A stretch of 64,000 nt of DNA, from positions 28,898-92,897 of the forward strand of contig NZ_QNRY01000009.1 in NCBI RefSeq assembly GCF_003315515.1, given 5' to 3'. The notes beneath the pieces are model-generated. The model was not told where the DNA came from. It did no database searches and saw only the letters and a list, made by a program, of their open reading frames with translations. Made by a program: the position numbers and the translations under genes. The stretch's first letter is position 1. Every line of letters starts with the position of its first letter. This stretch comes from Brenneria salicis ATCC 15712 = DSM 30166 (GTDB lineage Bacteria; Pseudomonadota; Gammaproteobacteria; Enterobacterales; Enterobacteriaceae). Of the stretch, positions 10,849-20,731 are shown piece by piece.

Positions 10849-11811
10849 TTAGAACAGCATTTTAGCGGTTTCGAGCCAATCGCCTTTGAAGGGGCGCTTC
10901 ATGTTCTCAATGGCATCGATAATGTCGTGGTGCACCAGTTTTTCGTTCTGGATGCCAACGCAGCGCCCACCGTAGCCTTGCAGCAACAGTTCAATAGAAT
11001 ACGCGCCCATCCGGGAAGCCAGAATACGGTCATACGCTACCGGGGAACCGCCGCGCTGAATATGGCCCAGCACAGTGGCGCGCGTGTCGCGGCCCGTTTC
11101 TTTCTGGATATATTTCGACAGTTCGTTGATATCGCAAATATGTTCGGTGATCGCCACAATCGCGTGTTTTTTACCTTTATCGATACCGGCTTTAATTTCA
11201 CTCACCAGATCTTCCGGGCTGAACGGCACTTCCGGCAATACGATAAATTCACAGCCGCCGGCAATCGCCGCCGCCAACGTCAAATCACCACAGTGCCGTC
11301 CCATGACTTCAACGATCGAGATACGTTGGTGGGATGAAGAGGTATCACGCAGGCGGTCAATCGCTTCCAGCACCGTCTCCAGCGCCGTAAAGTAACCAAT
11401 GGTATAGTCTGTTCCGGCCACATCGTTATCAATGGTGCCAGGCAGACCGATACATGGGAATCCCATTTCAGTCAGCCGCTTAGCCCCCATATAGGAACCA
11501 TCGCCGCCGATCACCACTAGCGCGTCCAATCCCTGATTTTTCATGTTTTGAATGGCGACTTCACGCACTTTTTCATCACGGAACTCAGGGAAACGCGCCG
11601 AACCCAGAAACGTACCGCCACGATTTATCATATCTGACACACTGTAGCGATCCAATTGAGCCATTCGATTCTCATACAAGCCCAGATAGCCATCATAGAT
11701 GCCGAACACCTCCAGCCCTTTTGTCAGCGCGGCACGCACCACGCCACGAATTGCCGCATTCATTCCGGGCGCATCACCACCGCTCGTCAATACTCCGATT
11801 TTTTTAATCAT
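10849..11811 (-). CDS. pfkA: 6-phosphofructokinase I
   Basis: ATP-dependent phosphorylation of fructose-6-phosphate, the committed glycolytic step. The 320 residues equal E. coli Pfk[14 protein letters not shown] at the N-terminus, GGDGSYMGA around residue 102 and the catalytic PGTIDND are present, with GHIQRGGSP later. Alone on its strand, downstream of fieF as in E. coli. Between pfkA and tpiA the usual sbp and cdh are replaced by the effector pair and aguBA. Confidence 0.97.
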   Translation of the reverse strand: MIKKIGVLTSGGDAPGMNAAIRGVVRAALTKGLEVFGIYDGYLGLYENRMAQLDRYSVSDMINRGGTFLGSARFPEFRDEKVREVAIQNMKNQGLDALVVIGGDGSYMGAKRLTEMGFPCIGLPGTIDNDVAGTDYTIGYFTALETVLEAIDRLRDTSSSHQRISIVEVMGRHCGDLTLAAAIAGGCEFIVLPEVPFSPEDLVSEIKAGIDKGKKHAIVAITEHICDINELSKYIQKETGRDTRATVLGHIQRGGSPVAYDRILASRMGAYSIELLLQGYGGRCVGIQNEKLVHHDIIDAIENMKRPFKGDWLETAKMLF

Positions 11812-12025
11812 GACAACCTCTGGACTTGTAGATGTAATTTCGCAGATTCTTCTATCATAAATGGGTTGCCGCTGTTACTCCGACAGCAACCTCTCATCTT
11901 TTATTAGCATAATATAACAAATACACGCAGCTGAATTGATTCAGGTCAGGCTGGATTGCGCTTAAATATTCATGACAAACGCATTTTAACCATAAACAGA
12001 CGACAACCGTATCAGGTTCAGGTTG

Positions 12026-12931
12026 TTACGACATCTTCAATCGCCCTTTCTGTTCTTCCGGCACCGCCGAAACCGGATCCTGATGGATAATGATATCAGA
12101 GCCGGGGAATTGTTTGAGCAACGCCTGCTCTAGGTCATCGGCAATTTGATGCGATTGCGCCAGCGGCAAAGCGTCATCCATCTCCAGATGCAGTTGAATA
12201 AAACGGGTCGGCCCGGAACGCCGGGTTCGTAAATCGTGCGCACCGCGAATACCCTGCCAATTGGAGATAATCTCGACAATCAGGTCCCGCTCTTCATCCG
12301 GCAGCGCGCGATCCAATAAAGACTGTACCGCTTCGGAACCCATGCGTAAGGCACTGTACAGAATATAAACACCAATGCCCAGCGCAAATAGCGCATCGGC
12401 GCGAGTGACGCCTTTCGAGCTCAATATCAACGCAATCAGGATTGCACCATTCATCAGCAAATCGGACTGATAGTGCAGCATATCCGCCCGTATCGCCTGA
12501 CTATGCGTCCGCTTGACCACCCAACGCTGGAACGATACCAACAGCAACGTTGACAGCAATGCTATCACCGTCACGCCCATCCCCACTTCCGGCGAATTCA
12601 GCGTCCCAGGTGTCAACGTGTGTTGCAAACCGGTCAATATCAGAAACAGCGCGGAACCGGAAATAAACATGCTTTGCGCCATCGCTGCCAATGATTCGGC
12701 TTTGCCATGACCAAACGTATGTTCAAGATCCGCAGGCTGAAGCGAATAACGAACCACCAGCAGGTTAATCAGCGAAGCGGCGATATCAACCAGCGAATCC
12801 ACCAGGGAAGCCAGCAGGCTCACTGAGCCGGTATGCCACCAGGCGAACACCTTCATCACGAACAGGATCAAGGCAACGGCAGTCGCGCTAAACGCCGCCA
12901 GCGTAACCAGGCGAGCATAGTCTGAATTCAT
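12026..12931 (-). CDS. fieF: Ferrous iron/zinc efflux transporter of the cation diffusion facilitator family
   Basis: Proton-coupled divalent metal exporter of the inner membrane. 301 residues with six predicted helices; the metal site is visible as Asp45 and Asp49 in helix 2 and His153/Asp157 (HYQSD) in helix 5. The C-terminal cytoplasmic metallochaperone-like domain (about residues 210-290) includes the GAHDLRTR segment. Length and neighbours match E. coli FieF. Confidence 0.95.
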   Translation of the reverse strand: MNSDYARLVTLAAFSATAVALILFVMKVFAWWHTGSVSLLASLVDSLVDIAASLINLLVVRYSLQPADLEHTFGHGKAESLAAMAQSMFISGSALFLILTGLQHTLTPGTLNSPEVGMGVTVIALLSTLLLVSFQRWVVKRTHSQAIRADMLHYQSDLLMNGAILIALILSSKGVTRADALFALGIGVYILYSALRMGSEAVQSLLDRALPDEERDLIVEIISNWQGIRGAHDLRTRRSGPTRFIQLHLEMDDALPLAQSHQIADDLEQALLKQFPGSDIIIHQDPVSAVPEEQKGRLKMS

Positions 12932-12977
12932 AATGCCCTCATCACTCAGGAAAGAAACGCCCAGTGGATACCTTTAT

Positions 12978-14162
12978 TCAGTTCATCGACGCGTTTAGCA
13001 CGCGGGCATAACGGCTAAACGTAAAAATGCAGCATAACAGCGCCACCAATCCCAATGCCGCGCCCATAAAGCCAATTTCCGCCAGTCCCAGGTGCGTAAT
13101 CACCTGGTTGCCCAGCAACGCGCCGCCGCCAATACCTAGGTTGTAAATACCGGAATAAAGCGCCATGGCGACATCCGTCGCATCCGAAGCCAGCGTCAAC
13201 ACTTTGACCTGCATCGCCAGACTCAACGCCATAATCGCTATCCCCCACGCGACGCATAACAGCGACATGCTCCAGCCGCTGAATGACGACGGCGTCAGCA
13301 GCAGCAGACACATCGTCAGCAAAGCGAACGAGGCCTCCAGGAAGCCGGAAGGATATTGGCTGCTGTAGCGGCTGAACAACATGCTGCCGATAATTCCGGC
13401 GCCGCCGAAGAGCAGCAATAGCATGGTGGTGAAATTTTCACTCAGCAGAGCTACTTTTTGAATGAACGGCTCAATGTAACTGTAGGCCGTAAAATGTGCG
13501 GTGATAATCATCACGGTCAGGCCGTAAATACACAGTAACGCGGGCCGTTTAAGCAGCAAGGGCAAACTTTTCAGCGAACCAGCATTGCTGCTGGGTAATT
13601 CTGGCAGCAATTTCATCATCACCACCATAATAGCGGCGGCGACCACGCCGATTATCGCAAAAGTAGTACGCCAGCCCAGATATTGGCCCACCACGCGCCC
13701 CAACGGTAGCCCCAGCACCATCGCCAGCGCCGTGCCTGTCGCCAGCAGGCTCAGCGCCTGCGCTTTTTTATCCGCGGGCGCCAGACGCACGGCCAAAGAT
13801 GCGGTAATCGACCAGAAAACCGCATGCGCCAATGCCACACCGATACGCGCGATCACCAATACCCAATAGTTCCAGGCCAGACCGGACAATATGTTGCTGA
13901 CAACGAACAGAATAAAGATTTTGATCAGCAAGCCGCGCCGCTCCATATCGCTGGAAAATAGCATACACGGCAGCGACATCAACCCGACAACCCAGGCATA
14001 GATGGTGATGATCAGTCCAACTTGCGCGGCGCTCATTGAAAAACTGGCCGCGATATCAGACAGCAAAGCAACGGGAGCAAACTCAGCGGTGTTAAAAATA
14101 AAAGCAGCCAGAGAGAGGCTGATCACTCTCATCCAGGCAGTCGATCGCGAAGAACGGGTCAT
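12978..14162 (-). CDS. sotB: Sugar efflux transporter of the major facilitator family (SotB)
   Basis: Twelve-helix proton-driven exporter; SotB relatives pump out arabinose, IPTG and related sugars. 394 residues. The stretches [19 protein letters not shown] at the N-terminus, [19 protein letters not shown] and [14 protein letters not shown] are close to E. coli SotB. Start set at the ATG at 14162; a TTG five codons upstream is the only longer choice and neither has a strong ribosome site. It stands alone between fieF and hupE. Confidence 0.88.
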   Translation of the reverse strand: MTRSSRSTAWMRVISLSLAAFIFNTAEFAPVALLSDIAASFSMSAAQVGLIITIYAWVVGLMSLPCMLFSSDMERRGLLIKIFILFVVSNILSGLAWNYWVLVIARIGVALAHAVFWSITASLAVRLAPADKKAQALSLLATGTALAMVLGLPLGRVVGQYLGWRTTFAIIGVVAAAIMVVMMKLLPELPSSNAGSLKSLPLLLKRPALLCIYGLTVMIITAHFTAYSYIEPFIQKVALLSENFTTMLLLLFGGAGIIGSMLFSRYSSQYPSGFLEASFALLTMCLLLLTPSSFSGWSMSLLCVAWGIAIMALSLAMQVKVLTLASDATDVAMALYSGIYNLGIGGGALLGNQVITHLGLAEIGFMGAALGLVALLCCIFTFSRYARVLNASMN

Positions 14163-14461
14163 GATTTTGATAATCAAAAGTTAACATAAAGGAATACGCC
14201 GCCCTGCTTTGACAGAGCCTGACGCGGTGAGGCAAGAGTACAGAAAAAGTATGACATCACCGGATAAAATACGGCGGTCAACGGTGTTTCAGCGTGCTTT
14301 TATGAGGTTTCAGAAAATCGGTGCGAGAACCTTCGTAAGCATCATTTTGATAACTTATATTCTACGCCTTAGCCATTCCTTGTGCTGTTTTTTTCGTGCC
14401 ATTCTATCTGGATGAATTTCACCCTCGCCTCCCGCCTTTTCTGCCGTGATGCCGGCATAAT
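14163..14461. other. Intergenic region, nothing recognised
   Basis: About 300 bases between sotB and the hupE terminator. It should contain the sotB promoter. No gene, repeat or convincing operator was found. Confidence 0.5.
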
Positions 14462-14489
14462 AAAAAAACCAGCCGTCACGGGCTGGTTT
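14462..14489 (-). terminator. Terminator of hupE
   Basis: Minus strand 9-bp perfect stem AAACCAGCC/GGCTGGTTT with a 6-base loop followed by a run of T. Confidence 0.9.
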
Positions 14490-14514
14490 CAAGCAAACCG
14501 ATAACAAGCGGGAA

Positions 14515-15105
14515 TTAAATCAAACCACTCAGCAAACCCAGGCCCAATACGGAAGAACAACCGCCGATCAGACGTGGCCACCATACCGTCGATTTTGAAC
14601 AGACCAGCAAATACCCAATCCCCAGCCCCAAAATATGTAGCAGTGCGGTGGCGATCACCATCCCTGATAGTGCCGAGGTCGAATGGGAAAGTTCCGCCCC
14701 ATGAGCCAGACCATGAAATATCGCAAAAGCGCCGATACTCAACGCGCCCGCAATCGAGGACAACTTCAATTGCATCGCCACCATTAGACCGACGCCCAAT
14801 AAAGATGCCGCAACGATTTGCTCTGTAGCAGGGATCACCACGCCCGCCATACCGATCAGCGCCCCAACCAGCAACAAGGACGCAAACGACAGAGGAGCCA
14901 TCCACCATTTACGCGTATTCATCGCACTCCATACGCCAACCAGCGTCATCGCAAACAAGTGATCCAAACCAGAAAGTGGATGAGTGAATCCCTCGGTAAA
15001 ACCGAATACATGATGTGTCCCGCCATCGTTGCCCGTGTGCGCAAACACCAGTGTGGGGAATAAAGCCAGTACCAATACCAACGCGCGTTTGACATTTATG
15101 CTCAT
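14515..15105 (-). CDS. HupE/UreJ family nickel or cobalt permease
   Basis: Inner-membrane secondary transporter for Ni2+ or Co2+. 196 residues: signal-like first helix ending VFAHTG, then the family motif HPLSGLDHLFAM around residues 42-53 and about six helices, one carrying FHGLAHGAE. The ATG at 15105 has GGTGGA five bases upstream; a TTG at 15117 is the alternative. It is a single gene with a long unexplained upstream region. Ni versus Co specificity cannot be told from sequence; no urease or hydrogenase genes are in the window. Confidence 0.88.
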   Translation of the reverse strand: MSINVKRALVLVLALFPTLVFAHTGNDGGTHHVFGFTEGFTHPLSGLDHLFAMTLVGVWSAMNTRKWWMAPLSFASLLLVGALIGMAGVVIPATEQIVAASLLGVGLMVAMQLKLSSIAGALSIGAFAIFHGLAHGAELSHSTSALSGMVIATALLHILGLGIGYLLVCSKSTVWWPRLIGGCSSVLGLGLLSGLI

Positions 15106-15530
15106 ATTTTCCACCAAAATAGTGATGTTGTAATGTTTGTCGTCTCGCTATTTAGCTCAATATTCAAGCTCTGCATTATGATTTAAATTAATTTTTTATG
15201 AAAAGCAGGCGAGGAAAGCGAAAAAATATGATCTGTGAAGGGCAGGATAGAGGAGATTACGCGACTTCCAAACGGGGCGGAACGGAAAGATCCCGCGATT
15301 GCCGAGTCCCCACAGGTCAAAACTCGTTGCATTCCCAGCTATACATCAGTGGTTCCCCCCAAAAGAATTGCTCAACGAAGCGCCATTTCAGGCGAAATAT
15401 CAGCTTTTTTACTATCACGCATTGTACCTTTGATGGCGCAACGCCCAATTATTCAATTGCCAGAATGATATTTAACCGTTTGCGATCACACAATATTCCT
15501 TTATTTTAACGGAGTTGCCTGAAAAACCGC
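15106..15530. other. Long intergenic region upstream of hupE, possible structured leader
   Basis: About 425 bases between divergently positioned hupE and the cpxP terminator, all upstream of hupE. On the minus strand near 15354-15331 it has ACCACTG, ten bases, GGGAA, which resembles one conserved piece of cobalamin riboswitches, but the canonical B12 box is not clear. An open frame at 15198-15509 on the plus strand has no protein-like character. Confidence 0.3.
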
Positions 15531-15558
15531 AAAAAAAAAGCCCTCCATCATGGAGGGC
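15531..15558 (-). terminator. Terminator of cpxP
   Basis: Minus strand stem GCCCTCCA/TGGAGGGC with a short loop followed by nine T. Located just over 100 bases past the cpxP stop. In E. coli the cpxP 3' end yields the small RNA CpxQ; this terminator could serve the same purpose, which is inference only. Confidence 0.9.
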
Positions 15559-15669
15559 GAAAAGACAGGGATGGTGTCTATGGCAAGGAAAACAGGGTGT
15601 ATCTACTTTATTACTACTCGAACAACACACTACTCACACGATTACTTCAGGGTTAACAAGGTTGCCTGA

Positions 15670-16152
15670 CTATGGCGACGGCATCTGATTTAACAATGAG
15701 ATCTGCCGTTCCATTTGCTGCATTCGTTGCTGGTGCTTCTGCTCCAGAATATTTTTCTGTTCTGGCGTCAGTAAGTTGTACATTTGATTGCGCACGCGCG
15801 TCATTTGTACCTGCCGTTCAATCTGTACTTCCATCATCCTGGTAATTTGTTTGCGAACCGCATCTTCATCAAACACGTTAGCTGTCAACAGATTATGCAT
15901 GGTTTCAACATCTTGCGTATTAAACGGCGTCACATCCTGACGCCCTTGATACATAAGATCGCGCATTTGTTGGCGTTGTTGCTCGGTTAGCTTCACGCCA
16001 TCAAACATTGTCCGCTGATCGGGCAGACGTTTCATCGCGGAGTCATCATGATGCCAGCCATCCACAGTCGCACTCCCAGCATCTGTCGCAAATGCAGTGA
16101 GAGAACTCAGCATCAGCAGTGAAGCAAGAGATAACATTGTGGCCGGTTGCAT
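15670..16152 (-). CDS. cpxP: Periplasmic Cpx stress adaptor and inhibitor
   Basis: Binds CpxA's sensor domain to keep the pathway off and helps deliver misfolded pilins to DegP. 160 residues; the signal peptide is cut near AFATDA. Both family LTxxQ motifs are present (LTEQQRQQ and LTPEQKN). The start at 16152 was chosen because GGGGAG stands 7 bases upstream and it places the signal peptide first; an earlier ATG at 16197 adds 15 unlikely residues. Divergent from cpxRA, sharing a control region with a CpxR box. Confidence 0.92.
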   Translation of the reverse strand: MQPATMLSLASLLMLSSLTAFATDAGSATVDGWHHDDSAMKRLPDQRTMFDGVKLTEQQRQQMRDLMYQGRQDVTPFNTQDVETMHNLLTANVFDEDAVRKQITRMMEVQIERQVQMTRVRNQMYNLLTPEQKNILEQKHQQRMQQMERQISLLNQMPSP

Positions 16153-16235
16153 CAATAACTCCCCATTTGGTGTACTGTTCTGTGAATCAATGAGCATCAG
16201 TCTAATTGTCTTGCTGCAAACATGCGTCAGAGGAT

Positions 16236-16250
16236 GTAAAACTACGTAAA
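16236..16250 (+). promoter_or_regulatory. CpxR box in the cpxP-cpxR control region
   Basis: GTAAA, five bases, GTAAA: a perfect match to the CpxR consensus, between divergent cpxP and cpxR. It supports autoregulation and stress induction of cpxP. Confidence 0.88.
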
Positions 16251-16304
16251 GTCATGGAATACCATTAATCTATGGCGTATTTTGCCCCTGGAGGTAGATA
16301 AAAC

Positions 16305-17003
16305 ATGAACAAGATCCTGCTGGTTGATGACGATAAGGAGTTGACCTCTTTACTAAAAGAGTTGCTCGAAATGGAAGGATTTAATGTCGTGGTCGCCGAT
16401 GACGGCGAGCAGGCATTAAATGCTTTGGATAATACAATTGACTTGCTTTTGCTGGATGTGATGATGCCTAAAAAGAACGGCATCGACACATTAAAGGAAC
16501 TCCGTCAGCAACATCAGACGCCGGTTATTATGTTGACCGCGCGTGGCAGTGAACTGGATCGGGTACTCGGTCTGGAATTAGGCGCGGATGATTATCTGCC
16601 GAAACCCTTCAACGATCGTGAACTGGTGGCGCGTATCCGGGCCATTTTACGTCGTTCAAACTGGACGGATCAACAACAGAGCGGCGAAAACACGGCGCCG
16701 ACGCTGGAAGTTGACGGTCTGCGGCTAAATCCTGGACGTCAGGAAGCCAGCTTTGACGATACCGTGCTGGATCTGACGGGAACGGAATTTACCTTGCTCT
16801 ACCTGCTGGCCCAGCGGCTGGGTCAGGTGGTGTCGCGCGAACATCTGAGCCAGGAAGTGTTAGGCAAACGTCTGACGCCCTTTGACCGCGCCATTGATAT
16901 GCATATCTCCAATCTGCGGCGTAAATTACCAGAGCGCAAAGATGGGTTGCCCTGGTTTAAAACCTTGCGTGGCCGGGGTTATCTGATGGTATCCGCTGCA
17001 TGA
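16305..17003 (+). CDS. cpxR: Cpx envelope-stress response regulator
   Basis: OmpR-type regulator; phosphorylated by CpxA on envelope stress. 232 residues: receiver domain 1-115 with the acid pocket DDD at 8-10, phosphoacceptor Asp51 (LLLLDVMMP), Thr and Lys of the switch (MLTARGS, LPKPF), and a winged-helix DNA-binding domain from about 135, ending in the LRGRGYLM hairpin. Its stop overlaps the cpxA start by 4 bases. Confidence 0.97.
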   Translation: MNKILLVDDDKELTSLLKELLEMEGFNVVVADDGEQALNALDNTIDLLLLDVMMPKKNGIDTLKELRQQHQTPVIMLTARGSELDRVLGLELGADDYLPKPFNDRELVARIRAILRRSNWTDQQQSGENTAPTLEVDGLRLNPGRQEASFDDTVLDLTGTEFTLLYLLAQRLGQVVSREHLSQEVLGKRLTPFDRAIDMHISNLRRKLPERKDGLPWFKTLRGRGYLMVSAA

Positions 17004-18370
17004 TAAGTAGCCTGACCGCACGAATTTTCGCTATTTTCTGGCTAACGCTGGCGCTGGTGCTCATGCTGGTGTTGATGGTGCCCAAACTGGATTCCCGCCA
17101 GTTGACGGCACTGCTGGAAAATGAGCAGCGGCAAGGGCTTATGTTGGAACAACATATTGAAACCGATCTGGCCAACACCCCCGCCAACGATTTACGTTGG
17201 TGGTTAAGGCTGTTCTGGGTCATTGAGAAATGGGCGCCGCCGGGACAGCGCCTTTTGCTGGTTACCAGCGAAGGGCGAGTGTTGGGCGCTCAGAAAAACG
17301 AAACGCAAATTGTGCGCAACTTTATCGGCCTGTCGGATAACGCCGATCATCCGCAAAAGAAAAAGTATGGCCGCATTGAATTACTGGGGCCGTTTTCCAT
17401 CCGGGACGGTGAAGACAATTATCAACTTTACCTGATACGTCCGGCCAGCAGCCTTCAGTCAGACTTTATCAGCCTGTTGTTCGACCGGCCTCTACTGTTG
17501 CTGATTTTCACCATGTTAATCAGTTCCCCCTTGCTGTTATGGCTTGCCTGGAGTCTCGCCAAACCCGCCCGTAAATTGAAAAACGCGGCTGACGAGGTGG
17601 CACGGGGCAATTTGCGTCAACATCCTGAACTGGAATCCGGGCCACAGGAATTTCAGGCGACAGGCGTCAGCTTTAACCAGATGGTCAGTGCGCTTGAGCG
17701 CATGGTAACGGCACAGCAACGTCTGCTGTCAGACATTTCGCACGAGTTGCGCACTCCGCTTACGCGCTTACAGCTTTCCACCGCGCTCCTGCGCAGGCGG
17801 CAAGGCGAGGGGAATGAGCTTAACCGCATCGAGATAGAAACCCAGCGGCTCGACAGCATGATCAATGATCTGCTGGTCCTGTCACGCAACCAGCATAAGA
17901 ATGAGCTAACCCGCGAATTTCTACGGGCGGATGAGTTGTGGGGCGATGTGCTGGACGATGCGGCGTTTGAAGCGGAGCAAATGGGGAAAACCCTGGAAGT
18001 CACTTATCCGCCGGGTCCGTGGACGCTCTTCGGTAACCCGAATGCGCTTGAAAGCGCGCTGGAGAATATCGTGCGCAACGCGCTACGTTATTCCCATCAT
18101 CACATTGCTGTCGCATTCGCCGTCAATAATCAGGGCATCACCATCAAAGTTGACGACGATGGCCCAGGCGTCAGCCCGGAAGATCGCGAACAGATTTTCC
18201 GGCCATTCTATCGCACGGATGAAGCCCGCGATCGTGAATCCGGCGGCACAGGATTGGGATTGGCGATTGTGGAAACCGCTGTAACCCAACATAAAGGTTG
18301 GGTGAAAGCTGAAGACAGCCCGTTAGGGGGACTGCGGTTAATTATCTGGCTGCCTTTAGACCAGCGCTGA
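17000..18370 (+). CDS. cpxA: Cpx envelope-stress sensor histidine kinase
   Basis: Inner-membrane sensor that phosphorylates CpxR. 456 residues: helix 1 at about 8-28, periplasmic sensor 30-163, helix 2 at about 164-184, HAMP 185-238, then the H box with His248 (SDISHELRTPL), N box (NIVRNALRYS), G1 box DDDGPGV and G2 box GGTGLGLAI. Translationally coupled to cpxR through an ATGA overlap. Confidence 0.97.
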   Translation: MISSLTARIFAIFWLTLALVLMLVLMVPKLDSRQLTALLENEQRQGLMLEQHIETDLANTPANDLRWWLRLFWVIEKWAPPGQRLLLVTSEGRVLGAQKNETQIVRNFIGLSDNADHPQKKKYGRIELLGPFSIRDGEDNYQLYLIRPASSLQSDFISLLFDRPLLLLIFTMLISSPLLLWLAWSLAKPARKLKNAADEVARGNLRQHPELESGPQEFQATGVSFNQMVSALERMVTAQQRLLSDISHELRTPLTRLQLSTALLRRRQGEGNELNRIEIETQRLDSMINDLLVLSRNQHKNELTREFLRADELWGDVLDDAAFEAEQMGKTLEVTYPPGPWTLFGNPNALESALENIVRNALRYSHHHIAVAFAVNNQGITIKVDDDGPGVSPEDREQIFRPFYRTDEARDRESGGTGLGLAIVETAVTQHKGWVKAEDSPLGGLRLIIWLPLDQR

Positions 18371-18444
18371 ACGATGTCAGCACACGATAGATCGCCCGCC
18401 GGCGCTTGATTGACTCATGGTTGTTTTTCACGGTGCTATTCTCT

Positions 18445-18469
18445 ATGGATGCTGAGCCGCAGCATCCAT
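18445..18469 (+). terminator. Hairpin after cpxA, possible terminator
   Basis: Ten-bp stem ATGGATGCTG/CAGCATCCAT with a 5-base loop, 75 bases after the cpxA stop. No T-run follows, so termination is uncertain. Confidence 0.4.
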
Positions 18470-18571
18470 CCTATCCGGCTTAGTCTTGAATTTCGCTTAA
18501 AGCGAGCCATGCATGACCGAAATCGGCAGACTCGTCTATGGTCAGACACCTCATCCAATAGGAACACACCG

Positions 18572-20731
18572 ATGAAAGGAGTAACGCTGCTGGCAGGTGT
18601 GCTAAGCGTTTTATTTAGCAGCCATGCTTTCAGTTCCGCCGACGGTCTTTGCGGTTTTTCCGACGCGGAATGCGGAATACCCGCCCTTCCTTACCTCTTG
18701 CCGGATAATGACACGCGCGTCAATTTGATGTTATTGCAGAGCAGCCGCCGCCATATTGAATTACCACTGCCTCAGCCGCTGCCCGATCAAACCCATACGC
18801 GCATTGATCCCTTCACGGCCTACCGTGTGATGGGATTGGCGGCGACAGAAGACCCCAGCCAACCAGCCACGTCCGCACCAGACATCACGCCATTGCAGCA
18901 AAAGTCTCAGCAGCTTCACCTGTCGCCAACCGTACAGGAGACGTTGGGCGCGCTGACGTCCGGCGAAGGTGAAGGTCGGCAAATATCGAATGATGTGACC
19001 ACCGTCGAGGCAGTTTTTGACGTGCTGCTGGCCGATCAACAACTAACCGACAGCCAGCGTACCCCGCTGGCGCTGGCGCGAATGAACATGCTGTCGCCCG
19101 ATTATACGGCGTCCGCCTTATCCTCTGAGCTCGCCCGTGTGCCGGATGAGGGTCATGCCGGATCGCTGAAGCATTATCTGGTCAATGCGCAGGCTTTTTA
19201 TGAAGGCAAGTTTGATCAGGCAGAATACGGCTTCCAGTCATTGACGCAAGCCTCACAACCGTGGGTTGCCGAAACCGCGCGTTACATGCTGATACGCGTG
19301 AAGATCAATCAGTCCATGCAACACGCATTTGACGAATACAACATGTTCGATGCCAGCAAAGCCGACAAGCAAGCGGGTTTGGCCGCGATACAGCGCATTG
19401 ACGACTATCTGAAGCAATATCCGCAGGGTCTGTACCGCGATTCGGCGCAAGGCCTTTATCGCCGGGCTTACTGGATCATCGGCGATGTGAACGCCCTGCC
19501 GAAAACCTATCAGCAGGCATTGGAAAAAACCGATAACGTCGCCGATTTACAGGCATTAAGCGACGAAATTGATAATAAACTACTGGAAAACGCGACATTC
19601 ATCACTACAGCGGAAAGTCCGATGTTGATGCTGGTGCAGGATCTTAAACGTCTGCGGGCCAATGACGGCAGGACGAACCTGACCGCGCTATCCGCAGACG
19701 CGTTGCCGGCTCAGCAACCTTTGTTTGATAATGCCGACATGCAAACCGAGTTTCGTTATTTGCAAGCCGCCTGGCGATTCTATGGTCAGAAAGATTATGC
19801 CGCCGTGGTCAATCTTATCCCGGTGACTGACGAGCGCGATCTCACGGACACCACCCGCTTTAGTTTACAGGTGTTGCGCGGTCAGGCGCTTCAGCGGCAG
19901 TCACGCTGGGATGAAGCCGAAACTCACTGGCGTCGTCTGCTGACCTTGAAAACGGACTATACCCAGCAGCAATTTCTGCAACTGGCGCTGGCCGAAACGT
20001 GGGTGAAGGCGGGTCATCCTGAGCGGATTTTCGCCGCTGACAGCCCGGTCAAAAACCTGCGCTTCCGTTCGGCTGTCCTCAAAGTCAGCGCCAACGCCGA
20101 TTTACTGCGGCAACAGACCGGCCCGCAACAAACCCATGAGGAGCGGGCCATCGCCCTGCATACGCTTCTGACCAAATCGCTCACCCACGGCGATTATGCC
20201 AGCTACTTGCAAGACAGCGCGCTCAGGAAAGCTATCGCGCCGCTGAAAAGTTCTGAAAACAGCCGTTGGGATCAGGAAAATCTGGCCGTGTTTGACTGGA
20301 ACGGCAGCGACACAGAATCAGGGTATCAGTGTCCGGCGCTGGATAGCGTGGTGAATACGTTGAACCAGCACGCGAAAGATACCCGCGCGATTAACTGCCT
20401 CGGTGAGTTCTTCCTGCGTACCGGCAACAGCGTCGGATTCGACTGGGGGGAAAGCAATATGCTGGATGGGCTGACCAACGCGCTGACACAGTTCAATGGG
20501 CGCGAATACAACCGGTTGGATGGCTATATGCAAGTGATTGCCGATGCGAATGCCCCGCCGGAAGACAAGAGCTACGCCCTTTACCGGGCAGTCTATTGCT
20601 ATGCGCCCAGCGGCTATAACGATTGCGGTCAACAAGACATCAGCAAAGCGACCCGCAAGGCCTGGTTTACCCGGCTGAAAACCGAATTCAAAGGCAGCGT
20701 GTGGGCAGACCGGCTCAAATATTACTGGTAA
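18572..20731 (+). CDS. Secreted 719-residue repeat-helical protein of unknown function
   Basis: Not recognised. The ATG at 18572 follows AGGAACACACC and begins a signal peptide (residues 1-22, hydrophobic core LLAGVLSVLF, cut near SSHAFSSA). After a proline-rich segment, residues 200-560 look like paired helices of the TPR type (for example YPQGLYRDSAQGLYRRAYWI and LRGQALQRQSRWDEAETHWRRLL). The C-terminal quarter holds several Cys and ends WADRLKYYW. No membrane segment is visible after the signal peptide, so the protein is periplasmic or surface-exposed. The next gene overlaps its 3' end, implying coupled expression and a joint function. Confidence 0.75.
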   Translation: MKGVTLLAGVLSVLFSSHAFSSADGLCGFSDAECGIPALPYLLPDNDTRVNLMLLQSSRRHIELPLPQPLPDQTHTRIDPFTAYRVMGLAATEDPSQPATSAPDITPLQQKSQQLHLSPTVQETLGALTSGEGEGRQISNDVTTVEAVFDVLLADQQLTDSQRTPLALARMNMLSPDYTASALSSELARVPDEGHAGSLKHYLVNAQAFYEGKFDQAEYGFQSLTQASQPWVAETARYMLIRVKINQSMQHAFDEYNMFDASKADKQAGLAAIQRIDDYLKQYPQGLYRDSAQGLYRRAYWIIGDVNALPKTYQQALEKTDNVADLQALSDEIDNKLLENATFITTAESPMLMLVQDLKRLRANDGRTNLTALSADALPAQQPLFDNADMQTEFRYLQAAWRFYGQKDYAAVVNLIPVTDERDLTDTTRFSLQVLRGQALQRQSRWDEAETHWRRLLTLKTDYTQQQFLQLALAETWVKAGHPERIFAADSPVKNLRFRSAVLKVSANADLLRQQTGPQQTHEERAIALHTLLTKSLTHGDYASYLQDSALRKAIAPLKSSENSRWDQENLAVFDWNGSDTESGYQCPALDSVVNTLNQHAKDTRAINCLGEFFLRTGNSVGFDWGESNMLDGLTNALTQFNGREYNRLDGYMQVIADANAPPEDKSYALYRAVYCYAPSGYNDCGQQDISKATRKAWFTRLKTEFKGSVWADRLKYYW

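Noticed and set aside
14209..14415. Small open frame between sotB and hupE
   Set aside because: No ribosome site, no signal or domain pattern, and it overlaps the expected sotB promoter.
15331..15356. GGAACC on the minus strand upstream of hupE as a Hrp box
   Set aside because: The second half CCACNNA is absent at 15-16 bases spacing.
15198..15509. Open frame of 103 codons upstream of hupE
   Set aside because: Composition is atypical, no ribosome site or homology recognised; the region is better viewed as a leader or control region.
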